Assembly: GCA_003864495.1 (NCBI GenBank)
Contig: PEDN01001360.1
Coordinates: forward strand, 466,590 to 530,589
Origin: Nemopilema nomurai
Taxonomy: Eukaryota > Cnidaria > Scyphozoa > Rhizostomeae > Rhizostomatidae
Direction: 5' to 3'
DNA length: 64,000 bases
A model generated the notes under the pieces. It was not told the origin of the DNA and ran no database searches. It saw only the letters and a program-made list of their open reading frames with translations. The first letter of the stretch is position 1; each line of letters starts with the position of its first letter. The position numbers and the translations under genes are program-made. Below are positions 1 through 11,700 of this stretch, piece by piece.

Positions 1-2098
1 CGTGCACGCGTAACAATGAAGTAGCACGCTTCACTGATTTGCAGTGACGCACCCATTCATCATCCCCCGTAAAACCACGAAGGCCATTACTAAACACCAC
101 TGACAACGGGCAAACCTATATTTACTAGCCAGTCTTGTAGTTCATGTGGGTACGATATACACGCATGCGCACAAGTACTGAACTTTCATCATTAACTTGC
201 TTTGCAGAGCAGAAATCAAATACTGCCACATCGCACAATAAAGCCCAGAGCTCGATGAAAGCCAATGCTCGGAGCCATCCTTATGCGGGGCATCAAGGAC
301 AGCGAGGCCAGCCAAAATGAGTAAGAAGACCTCCAGACAACTTTTGGGTATGTTGACGTTGCTTTTAGGCTCCATTGGTTTAGCTTGAGTAGCAAGCCAC
401 CTCCGACTCCTATCCTATGGGAAATTCTATATGATTGAAGAAAAGGCATTTCACGTTCTGTAAATTTATTCTGTAAAGAAATTTATCATTTTTCACGGAG
501 TTTACATACGACGAGTACGCGTTTATTTGGTGCACCCAGTTCAGCATAATTCTAACAACTATTTCCTACAGATTGTATTTTAATTCAATTTTTTATACCT
601 TTTCGCTGTGTCTCCAATTATCTTGTTAGCTAAAGATTTTGACACATTAATAAAGATATTGGCTGATTGATTGATTGATTGACTGACTGACTGACTGATT
701 GACTGACTGATTGACTGACTGATTGTAATGATTGATTGACTGACGCGCGCTACATAAAATATTTCATTCCTGAACCCCTAAATGCGGGTGTTGTTGGTGG
801 CAGATAACTCATGGTTAGCTTTATGCATTGGCACGGACTACTGAGTATCATCAGGACATTAGACAGCGAAGCAAAAATGGCTATTCGTCTAGTTCTGTTT
901 TCCTAGAAGCTTGTCACGCAGTTATGATGTACGACTTAAAGAGTATCCTTCCCTTGTTTTTACTCGCAGTTTGCGATGCAAGCAAGCACTAAAGCGTTTA
1001 TCTCTCTGTTGTTCGCCCGACCAATCGAAATGGTTTTGTTTGGCAAAGGCCAACCTATTAGGACCTCTGCGATGCCGCGTGAACCTAGGCAGCTGAATCA
1101 TCGAGAAGCATTGAATTTCAGCCAATAATTCCCTTTGAAAGCTGTTCCAGACGAACGAATCATTGGCATTACATAATGTAATGTGGGAGAATATCATATG
1201 CGTACGCGAAATCAGCTTTCCCAGATAAACGGTTGCAGGTTTATAGATGCATGTCAACGTGACCTAGTTTCCAGTCCTACTGTTATCGCGTCACAAATTA
1301 GGTCGTGCCTCAGCTAATTCCATCCCCTGTTGCTTCCCCTGACAGCGTAGCTCATGGGTTGCTTTTTCGCTTTTTGAACAGCCTTCTGCTAGAGAACTCA
1401 GGCTAGCGTATTTCTGAGTTCGTAATACTGTACCCTTCCCAGTTTGGAATTTCACGGGAAACACAACAGAGGACAACAGGCCTCATTATTCGCCGTAATG
1501 CTATTTGGGAAAGGATCTTCTCTGTGCCCTGCAAGTCATACAGTCAGTTTCAGCGAAGCGCTTCTAGCTTGGCACGTTCCACCGATTTGAGTAAGAAACC
1601 GTCTTCATTCGGACGCTCTTTGTTTCGCAAATGTTATTTAAATTGTAGGATGCTGAGTCTCAATCTGTTTGCAAGCCCTTGCTCTATGTTTTGCTTTTAA
1701 AGGATTGTTTATGATTGTAGAGCAGATGAGTGAGGAATTATCCTGCTGGTAGTTCAGCGTGATGACGTAAGGCAGATGAGAGTCAATGACCTTATCAAGA
1801 AGCATGCTCAGGTTATTAATGACACAGGCTTGGGGAGTCATCTCATGTGAATCAGACAGCAGTTAGAACGAGAGCAGGACGTTGTTTTGGTGCTATTTTG
1901 GAGCTTCGTTGGGAATGGAAGCCTCGCGTGACATTTTGATGTGATATGCTTAGTTTTTACGAAATCTTTATTTTGAAATAATACCATATGGTGATTACTG
2001 GTTATCAAAGCAACGGAGTCTAAAAGCCATTCAGCTGCCAAATCCTTTCTCTTTTCTGAAACGTATCGCAAGAGTCGTTGTGAAGAATATCTATCGCT
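1..2098. other. 5' flanking region, no supported gene
   Basis: Open frames here are short (at most about 114 codons), overlap each other on both strands and resemble no family I recognise. The only clear structure is the TGAT/TGAC microsatellite at 663-744. The last few hundred bases should contain the promoter and 5' UTR of the transporter gene that starts at 2099, but I cannot point to a core promoter element with confidence. Confidence 0.5.
663..744. repeat. (TGAT/TGAC)n tetranucleotide microsatellite
   Basis: About twenty tetranucleotide steps alternate TGAT and TGAC, interrupted once by GTAATG near 724-730. This is simple-sequence DNA with no coding signal. Confidence 0.9.
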
Positions 2099-3469
2099 AT
2101 GGAAGGCCGGACATGCGATGCCACGAGAATGTTGAACCCAGTGGAGTGTGCCATTGCCGAGTTCCACCGACCAAGGGACCAAGGCCCTGAAGGATACCGC
2201 CTAATTTCAGCCCTGAATAGGAGTGCTTCGAGACTTGTTCTAAGAAAGCGCTGTTCATTGTGTCTCTGGTTCGTTATTACCATGGCTGCGGTTGGCTCCT
2301 GGTTCTCTTTCACTGCTTTGGCACCAAGACTGCATGAGTTCTACGGTACGTCGCTTCTTGGAATCTCCGCCATGTTCTTGGTATCGCTGCTGTTCATGGC
2401 CCTCATGCTTCCGCTAACCTCGTTGTTAACGAGAAAAAGCCCGTTGCCTGCCTTGATGGTGTCCGCATTCGTGAATGCGTTGGGTTGGGCTGTCAAGTGC
2501 AAGGGAACGTCACCAACGGGATATTACGTCATTTTCTGCGGGCAAATGCTCATCGCCTGCGCAATTCCGTGGTCGCTTGGATTCCTTTTGGCACACAAAA
2601 AAGAGGATCAACGCAAAATGGCGATCTTGGGTTTGTTGGCTTTCCCTCTCGGGTCCATTTTCGGCTGCGTTATGCCCGCTATTATACTATCTCCTAGCGA
2701 CTCGTTGGAAGTATTAGAGTCAAAGCTGCATGCGTATTGCTTATGGAGCGCTGTTGTTTCAACGATAACCTTTGCCCTCATACCGTTTGCTCTGAAAGAA
2801 CAAAAGCGATCAACTGATACAGATTATTGCGCCTTTGTTATTCCTCAGAGCGAGACTGGCCAGCAGAGTGAGGCTAATAATTTGGACATGGAATCTGGTC
2901 ACGTTACCACTAGCAATGCGTCACGTTTGGCGCTGTACTTTAAAGAATTTCTTTTAACTCGCAAAATGGCATCATGCTGGTTGAACTTTGCAGTTTTTCT
3001 TAGTTTCTTCCCACTTTCAATCATTTGTAGCCAGGGCTCTTTCACTTCGTGGCCAGTTTGTCTCTTGGAGTCGTCAGTCATCCTTACCCTCTCAATTGTC
3101 CTCATGTTTGGTGCAGCTTTGAAGAAAGAGTATTCTAAATGGTTGTCAGGCATTTGTCAGTTAGCTTTCTTTGTGTGTGTTCTACTCTTTGCTTATCTTC
3201 TAGACAGTAGTTCTAGCGTAAGTAAATACACTCTCTTTTACTTCATGCATTCGCTAATGGGACTCCAATTACTGCTTTCAGTCCAAAAGCTCAAGATTTC
3301 ACTCCGGTTGAAGGACCAAGTTTTTGCATCTTTGTTTTTCGCGAATCTCACTGCGTTTTTGACATCCTTCTTGCTACTTTTTTTAATATGGGAAGTGGCC
3401 GTTTATGCCTGGGCTATCGGTATTCTTATTCTTTCGATAATTTCGTCAATCTGTTTTTTTCTTGCATAA
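2099..3469 (+). CDS. FLVCR/SLC49-like major facilitator transporter, intronless
   Basis: A single open frame of 456 residues encodes a polytopic membrane protein. I count about 12 hydrophobic segments, roughly at residues 53-76, 84-107, 117-133, 141-164, 173-197, 211-232, 290-311, 318-340, 350-368, 376-394, 407-430 and 433-456, with a long polar loop at about 233-288 where MFS carriers have their central cytoplasmic loop. The stretches ALAPRLHEFYGTSL and FVNALGWAVKC resemble the TM1-TM3 region of the SLC49 (FLVCR) family, whose characterised members move haem, choline or other small solutes across plasma or mitochondrial membranes. The substrate here cannot be read from the sequence. At 456 aa it is shorter than human FLVCR1 (about 555 aa), mostly at the termini. 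The first ATG of the frame is used; Met residues at 11 and 62 are alternatives, but 62 would cut into TM1. It is intronless, so retroposition is possible. Family assignment is moderate; membrane-transporter status is strong. Confidence 0.72.
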   Translation: MEGRTCDATRMLNPVECAIAEFHRPRDQGPEGYRLISALNRSASRLVLRKRCSLCLWFVITMAAVGSWFSFTALAPRLHEFYGTSLLGISAMFLVSLLFMALMLPLTSLLTRKSPLPALMVSAFVNALGWAVKCKGTSPTGYYVIFCGQMLIACAIPWSLGFLLAHKKEDQRKMAILGLLAFPLGSIFGCVMPAIILSPSDSLEVLESKLHAYCLWSAVVSTITFALIPFALKEQKRSTDTDYCAFVIPQSETGQQSEANNLDMESGHVTTSNASRLALYFKEFLLTRKMASCWLNFAVFLSFFPLSIICSQGSFTSWPVCLLESSVILTLSIVLMFGAALKKEYSKWLSGICQLAFFVCVLLFAYLLDSSSSVSKYTLFYFMHSLMGLQLLLSVQKLKISLRLKDQVFASLFFANLTAFLTSFLLLFLIWEVAVYAWAIGILILSIISSICFFLA

Positions 3470-3794
3470 TAGTGAACAAGATAATCGATAAAATGGCCAT
3501 CTTTCGACAATTTTGGTTTAAAATGATTCTTTTTAGTATGACTTATCGTCACATAGAATTAGTTCTTTCTACTTTCAGTTTATCTATTTCGAAGCTGAAA
3601 AGAGCCATAGATGCAACTAACTTGAGGATAACCATCAAAATGTTGAAATGTTTTCAAATGATTGAATATTTTTCTGGAAAAATCCAATGCTTCTAATGTT
3701 TGTAGATTTTTAAAAAAAAATATTTCTGAATATGGACATATTTTGAGTCTTTCTCCTTGCAAAGCTTTTCTACTCTACTTGCAACGTACACAAA

Positions 3795-3800
3795 AATAAA
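3795..3800 (+). terminator. Candidate polyadenylation signal AATAAA
   Basis: This AATAAA lies 326 bases after the stop codon of the transporter gene. It is the first canonical signal I found downstream, in AT-rich DNA where chance matches are common. Confidence 0.35.
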
Positions 3801-5264
3801 CATTATAAGTAAAGTTAACCTCCATATCAAAAAGAGGCAAATATTCCAAAACGAAGAAATTTTACACATCATGGTACCATAGTCAGCAAAATTTGTTTTA
3901 TTCTTTCCATATATTGAAACTCTTACCACCTCGTTTGGTGCCCTTCTGTCGGCTTTTTGGAAAGGGTCTACAAGACATTTTGCCTGATCACTTAGCATAC
4001 AGTGTATTTCCCTTTGTCGTTATTCGTGTTGTGTGCCATGGCTTGTTTCATTAGCATTACAATTTGTGATTGGTGTCGGCATACGCTTGCTGTTTAATGC
4101 AAACCTCTAGATTAAGTGTTGTTATTAAAACGTTTGATACTATAGAGCGTCCATTTCAGTCCTTGTTGTTCTACTAACCTTATTGCAGTACATTGAAAGC
4201 TTCACTCGATGAGGTGAATAGAGTTAAAGAGCTAAAGACACAGCACAGTAGCGTGGAAGCGAAGAAGCCTGAAGTCCTACTTTGCGCGGTAATGTAGTTT
4301 TGATAAATCCATGCTTTAGCCTCAATTGATAATGGTTATATTGTACATTGTTTTTGGTTGTAAAATTCGAATAATTGACAAGAAGAAAGTGTGCGGAAAG
4401 GGGGGGGGGTAGCCTGGTGAATTGCTTTAAAACTTCTAAGCGGAAGCAAGCCATTTAACGTTGACTGAGGGGAAAAGTTGTTTTCCAAAGAAAGTAGAAG
4501 ATGTCGTCATGTAAAGTCTCGACCATTTTTGTTCCCGTAGGTGGTTCTCATTTCATTGGTAAGTTAGTTACAACCCTCCAGTAGCACTTTTGCTAATTTT
4601 TTTCAGCCATATTGAAAATCAAAAATAATAACTTCTGAGGAAAGAAATCAAGCTATTACAATATTTTTCCGAAAGCAGAGACTCGTTTTAAGTCTTATCG
4701 CACTCTAAACTTTAAAGCTGTGCAGACATTTTTAGAAATCTGGTTACTTTGCAAAGTTTTGTAGCAAAGTTTTATAGCAAACAATAAACATTTACGCCTC
4801 AAAGAAATTTTTTTCAATGTATGGTACGCTTCCTAGAAGCTATAAAATTTAGTCTTAAAAGCTCTTGTGGATCACTAGTGCTTTGAATATATAACAGTAA
4901 AACTTATATAACTGTTTCATTGCTCGATTTATTGATTTTCGACTCCTGAGGTTGCCTTTAGAATTTTAGTGAATTACCCCAAAAAATTCTATTTTTCTTA
5001 ATAATTTAATCAAATTAAGGCGTTGGGGAAATAGAGACTCAAAAGGTATCTTTTATCTTTAGCAAGCATTTTCCCCTATATAAGTATTGATTACAACTGG
5101 GAAGACCGAGCAAGTGCTGATAAAAAACTGCGATTTCACCAGGTTTCTCTGAGCTTCAAATATTTTCAGCCCTCTCCACCAAGAACTTGATTGAGTTAAA
5201 GATATGAATAAGAAATGAAGATAATATGAAAGATTTTCAGTCCAAAAATTTGCTTCAATTTCAC
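3801..5264. other. AT-rich intergenic DNA, nothing recognised
   Basis: This stretch between the transporter gene and the repeat arrays contains only short unsupported open frames and a run of ten G at 4400-4409. I see no RNA gene, transposon end or conserved exon. Confidence 0.5.
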
Positions 5265-5697
5265 AAACAATGAAAGGACGTCGAAATTAAGACATTTTAG
5301 TGGTAATTTGATGAAAGTATGACCAGTATTTGCAGAGCTCTGAAGCATTTGCGAAAAAATTCATATCAAGTCAAAACATCAAAGCTATGTAAAGCCTCAT
5401 ACAATGCCAATTCGTACCCCAAAAATGGTTCTCAATCTATTACTACCATAGAAAGAGCATCAAAATTGAAGCATTTTGGTGGCAGTTTGATATTGCTATA
5501 ACATGTGTTTGGAAAGTTACGAAGCTTTTAAGGAAGGCTCGAATTAAGTGGAAGCTTTCTAAATATGGCCTTTCCAAAATCATATTTTTTAGCCTAATTA
5601 ATTTTTTAAACTATCACTATCAAGGAAAGGGTATCAAAACTAAAGCATCTTGATGGTAGTTTGGTAATGCTACGACATGTATCTAAACCTAAATGAC
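5265..5697. repeat. Short decayed tandem repeat, about 176 bp period, about 2.4 copies
   Basis: Three related blocks start near 5271, 5449 and 5621. Each begins with a GAAAG-type word, followed by TCAAAATT-AAGCATTTTGGTGG-like and AGTTTGATATTGCTA-like words, spaced 179 and 173 bases apart (5281, 5460 and 5633 are equivalent points). Copies are diverged by many substitutions and small indels. The block adjoins the satellite at 5757 and has nearly the same period but no clear sequence similarity to it. Confidence 0.65.
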
Positions 5698-5756
5698 AAC
5701 GCGAGCGCAGTGAACAAAATCAGATCTTGCAATAGACAATTAACAATTTGCCCAAC

Positions 5757-8700
5757 TGAAATCCCGCAAGCATCTTTCCTGTCCTCTGTGCATATTCAAG
5801 ACAATAACACCATTGGCAGGTCAAATCCTGATGAAAAAGTCTTGACGAAAAATGAGGGTTTTTGGCAAGGTTATAGCCTTGCTTTTTGGTCAAAACTGAA
5901 CAAGTGCAAATCTTCAAAGCCCGCGGTCTTTTTCCCTCAGGAATCACCCCTGGCATGTCCTCTATGCATATTCAAGACAATAACACCATTGGCAGGTCAA
6001 ATCCTGATGAAAAAGTCTTGACGAAAAATGAAGGTTTTTGGCAAGGTTATAGCCTTGCTTTTTGGTCAAAACTGAACAAGTGCAAATCTTCAAAGCCCGC
6101 GGTCTTTTTCTTTCAGGAATCACCCCTGGCATGTCTTCTATGCCTATTCAAGGCAATAACACCATTGGCAGGTCAAATCCTGATGAAAAAGTCTTGACGA
6201 AAAATGAGGGTTTTGGCAAGGTTATAGCCTTGCTTTTTGGTCAAAACTGAACAAGTGCAAATCTTAAAAGCCCGCGGTCTTTTTCCTCAGGAATCACCCC
6301 TGGCATGTCCTCTATGCATATTCAAGACAATAACACCATTGGCAGGTCAAATCCTGATGAAAAAGTCTTGACGAAAAATGAGGTTTTTGGCAAGGTTATA
6401 GCCTTGCTTTTTGGTCAAAACTGAACAAGTGCAAATCTTCAAAGCCCGCGGTCTTTTTCCCTCAGGAATCACCCCTGGCATGTCCTCTATGCATATTCAA
6501 GACAATAACACCATTGGCAGGTCAAATCCTGATGAAAAAGTCTTGACGAAAAATGAGGTTTTTGGCAAGGTTATAGCCTTGCTTTTTGGTCAAAACTGAA
6601 CAAGTGCAAATCTTCAAAGCCCGCGGTCTTTTTCCCTCAGGAATCACCCCTGGCATGTCCTCTATGCATATTCAAGACAATAACACCATTGGCAGGTCAA
6701 ATCCTGATGAAAAAGTCTTGACGAAAATGATGAGTTTTTGGCAAGGTTATAGCCTTGCTTTTTGGTCAAAACTGAACAAGTGCAAATCTTCAAAGCCCGC
6801 GGTCTTTTTCCCTCAGGAATCACCCCTGGCATGTCCTCTATGCATATTCAAGACAATAACACCATTGGCAGGTCAAATCCTGATGAAAAAGTCTTGACGA
6901 AAAATGAAGGTTTTTGGCAAGGTTATAGCCTTGCTTTTTGGTCAAAACTGAACAAGTGCAAATCTTCAAAGCCCGCGGTCTTTTTCCCTCAGGAATCACC
7001 TCTGGCATGTCCTCTATGCATATTCAAGACAATAACACCATTGGCAGGTCAAATCCTGATGAAAAAGTCTTGACGAAATATGAGGGTTTTGGCAAGGTTA
7101 TAGCCTTGCTTTTTGGTCAAAACTGAACAAGTGCAAATCTTAAAAGCCCGCGGTCTTTTTCCCTCAGGAATCACCCCTGGCATGTCCTCTATGCATATTC
7201 AAGACAATAACACCATTGGCAGGTCAAATCCTGATGGAAAAGTCTTGACGAAATATAAGGGTTTTTTGCAAGGTTATAGCCTTGCTTTTTGGTCATAACT
7301 GAACAAGTGCAAATCTTAAAAGCCCGCGGTCTTTTTCCCTCAGGAATCACCCCTGGCATGTCCTCTATGCATATTCAAGACAATAACACCATTGGCAGGT
7401 CAAATCCTGATGAAAAAGTCTTGACGAAATATGAGGGTTTTTCGCAAGGTTATAGCCTTGCTTTTTGGTCATAACTGAACAAGTGCAAATCTTCAAAGCC
7501 CGCGGTCTTTTTCCCTCAGGAATCACCTCTGGCATGCCCTCCATGCCTATTCAAGACAATAACAACATTGGCAGGTCAGATCCTGATGAAAAAGTCTTGA
7601 CGAAAAATGAGGGTATTTGGCAAGGTTATAGCCTTGCTTTTTGGTCAAAACTGAACAAGTGCAAATCTTCAAAGCCCGCGGTCTTTTTCCCTCAGGAATC
7701 ACCTGGCATGTCCTCTATGCATATTCAAGACAATAACACCATTGGCAGGTCAAATCCTGATGAAAAAGTCTTGACGAAAATGAGGTTTTTGGCAAGGTTA
7801 TAGCCTTGCTTTTTGGTCAAAACTGAACAAGTGCAAATCTTAAAGCCCGCGGTCTTTTTCCCTCAGGAATCACCCCTGGCATGTCCTCTATGCATATTCA
7901 AGACAATAACACCATTGGCAGGTCAAATCCTGATGAAAAAGTCTTGACGAAAAATGAGGGTATTTGGCAAGGTTATAGCCTTGCTTTTTGGTCAAAACTG
8001 AACAAGTGCAAATCTTAAAGCCCGCGGTCTTTTTCCCTCAGGAATCACCCCTGGCATGTCCTCTATGCATATTCAAGACAATAACACCATTGGCAGGTCA
8101 AATCCTGATGAAAAAGTCTTGACGAAATATGAGGGTTTTTGGCAAGGTTATAGCCTTGCTTTTTGGTCAACTGAACAAGTGCAAATCTTCAAAGCCCGCG
8201 GTCTTTTTCCCTCAGGAATCACCTGGCATGTCCTCTATGCATATTCAAGACAATAACACCATTGGCAGGTCAAATCCTGATGAAAAAGTCTTGACGAAAT
8301 GAGGGTTTTTGGCAAGGTTATAGCCTTGCTTTTTGGTCAAAACTGAACAAGTGCAAATCTTCAAAGCCCGCGGTCTTTTTCCCTCAGGAATCACCCCTGG
8401 CATGTCCTCTATGCATATTCAAGACAATAACACCATTGGCAGGTCAAATCCTGATGAAAAAGTCTTGACGAAAAATGAGGTTTTTGGCAAGGTTATAGCC
8501 TTGCTTTTTGGTCAAAACTGAACAAGTGCAAATCTTAAAGCCCGCGGTCTTTTTCCTCAGGAATCACCCCTGGCATGTCTTCTATGCCTATTCAAGGCAA
8601 TTACACCATTGGCAGGTCAAATCCTGATGAAAAAGTCTTGACCAAAAATGAGGGTTTTTGGCAAGGTTATAGCCTTGCTTTTTGGTCAAAACTGAACAAG

Positions 8701-11700
8701 TGCAAATCTTCAAAGCCCGCGGTCTTTTTCCCTCAGGAATCACCCCTGGCATGTCCTCTATGCATATTCAAGACAATAACACCATTGGCAGGTCAAATCC
8801 TGATGAAAAAGTCTTGACGAAATGAGGGTTTTTGGCAAGGTTATAGCCTTGCTTTTTGGTCAAAACTGAACAAGTGCAAATCTTCAAAGCCCGCGGTCTT
8901 TTTCCCTCAGGAATCACCCCTGGCATGTCCTCTATGCATATTCAAGACAATAACACCATTGGCAGGTCAAATCCTGATGAAAAAGTCTTGACGAAAAAGA
9001 GGTTTTTGGCAAGGTTATAGCCTTGCTTTTTGGTCAAAACTGAACAAGTGCAAATCTTCAAAGCCCGCGGTCTTTTTCCCTCAGGAATCACCCCTGGCAT
9101 GTCCTCTATGCATATTCAAGACAATAACACCATTGGCAGGTCAAATCCTGATGAAAAAGTCTTGACGAAAAATGAGGGTTTTTGGCAAGGTTATAGCCTT
9201 GCTTTTTGGTCAAAACTGAACAAGTGCAAATCTTAAAAGCCGGGTCTTTTTCCCTCAGGAATCACCTGGCATGTCCTCTATGCATATTCAAGACAATAAC
9301 ACCATTGGCAGGTCAAATCCTGATGAAAAAGTCTTGACGAAAATGAGGGTTTTTGGCAAGGTTATAGCCTTGCTTTTTGGTCAAAACTGAACAAGTGCAA
9401 ATCTTCAAAGCCCGCGGTCTTTTTCCCTCAGGAATCACCCCTGGCATGTCCTCTATGCATATTCAAGACAATAACACCATTGGCAGGTCAAATCCTGATG
9501 AAAAAGTCTTGACGAAATATGAGGGTTTTTGGCAAGGTTATAGCCTTGCTTTTTGGTCAAACTGAACAAGTGCAAATCTTCAAAGCCCGCGGTCTTTTTC
9601 CCTCAGGAATCACCCTGGCATGTCCTATGCATATTCAAGACAATAACACCATTGGCAGGTCAAATCCTGATGAAAAAGTCTTGACGAAAAATGAGGGTTT
9701 TGGCAAGGTTATAGCCTTGCTTTTTGGTCAAAACTGAACAAGTGCAAATCTTAAAGCCCGCGGTCTTTTTCCCTCAGGAATCACCTGGCATGTCCTGCTA
9801 TTCAAGACAATAACACCATTGGCAGGTCAAATCCTGATGAAAAAGTCTTGACGAAAAATGAGGTTTTTGGCAAGGTTATAGCCTTGCTTTTTGGTCAAAA
9901 CTGAACAAGTGCAAATCTTAAAAGCCCGCGGTCTTTTTCCCTCAGGAATCACCCCTGGCATGTCTCTATGCATATTCAAGACAATAACACCATTGGCAGG
10001 TCAAATCCTGATGAAAAAGTCTTGACCAAAAATGAGGGTTTGGCAAGGTTATAGCCTTGCTTTTTGGTCAAAACTGAACAAGTGCAAATCTTCAAAGCCC
10101 GCGGTCTTTTTCCCTCAGGAATCACCCCTGGCATGTCCTCTATGCATATTCAAGACAATAACACCATTGGCAGGTCAAATCCTGATGAAAAAGTCTTGAC
10201 GAAATATGAGGGTTTTTGGCAAGGTTATAGCCTTGCTTTTTGGTCAAAACTGAACAAGTGCAAATCTTAAAGCCCGCGGTCTTTTTCCCTCAGGAATCAC
10301 CCCTGGCATGTCCTCTATGCATATTCAAGACAATAACACCATTGGCAGGTCAAATCCTGATGAAAAAGTCTTGACGAAAAATGAGGGTTTTTGGCAAGGT
10401 TATAGCCTTGCTTTTTGGTCAAAACTGAACAAGTGCAAATCTTAAAAGCCCGCGGTCTTTTTCCCTCAGGAATCACCCCTGGCATGTCCTCTATGCATAT
10501 TCAAGACAATAACACCATTGGCAGGTCAAATCCTGATGAAAAAGTCTTGACGAAATATGAGGGTTTTTGGCAAGGTTATAGCCTTGCTTTTTGGTCAAAA
10601 CTGAACAAGTGCAAATCTTAAAGCCCGCGGTCTTTTTCCCTCAGGAATCACCCCTGGCATGTCCTCTATGCATATTCAAGACAATAACACCATTGGCAGG
10701 TCAAATCCTGATGAAAAAGTCTTGACGAAATATGAGGGTTTTTCAAGGTTATAGCCTTGCTTTTTGGTCAAAACTGAACAAGTGCAAATCTTCAAAGCCC
10801 GCGGTCTTTTTCCCTCAGGAATCACCTGGCATGTCCTCTATGCATATTCAAGACAATAACACCATTGGCAGGTCAAATCCTGATGAAAAAGTCTTGACGA
10901 AAATGAGGGTTTTGGCAAGGTTATAGCCTTGCTTTTTGGTCAAAACTGAACAAGTGCAAATCTTCAAAGCCCGCGGTCTTTTTCCCTCAGGAATCACCCC
11001 TGGCATGTCCTCTATGCATATTCAAGACAATAACACCATTGGCAGGTCAAATCCTGATGAAAAAGTCTTGACGAAAAATGAGGTTTTTGGCAAGGTTATA
11101 GCCTTGCTTTTTGGTCAAAACTGAACAAGTGCAAATCTTAAAGCCCGCGGTCTTTTTCCCTCAGGAATCACCCCTGGCATGTCTCTATGCATATTCAAGA
11201 CAATAACACCATTGGCAGGTCAAATCCTGATGAAAAAGTCTTGACGAAAATGAGGGTTTTGGCAAGGTTATAGCCTTGCTTTTTGGTCAAAACTGAACAA
11301 GTGCAAATCTTAAAGCCCGCGGTCTTTTTCCCTCAGGAATCACCCCTGGCATGTCCTCTATGCATATTCAAGACAATAACACCATTGGCAGGTCAAATCC
11401 TGATGAAAAAGTCTTGACGAAATATGAGGGTTTTTGGCAAGGTTATAGCCTTGCTTTTTGGTCAAAACTGAACAAGTGCAAATCTTCAAAGCCCGCGGTC
11501 TTTTTCCCTCAGGAATCACCCTGGCATGTCCTCTATGCATATTCAAGACAATAACACCATTGGCAGGTCAAATCCTGATGAAAAAGTCTTGACGAAAAAT
11601 GAGGTTTTTGGCAAGGTTATAGCCTTGCTTTTTGGTCAAAACTGAACAAGTGCAAATCTTCAAAGCCCGCGGTCTTTTTCCCTCAGGAATCACCCCTGGC

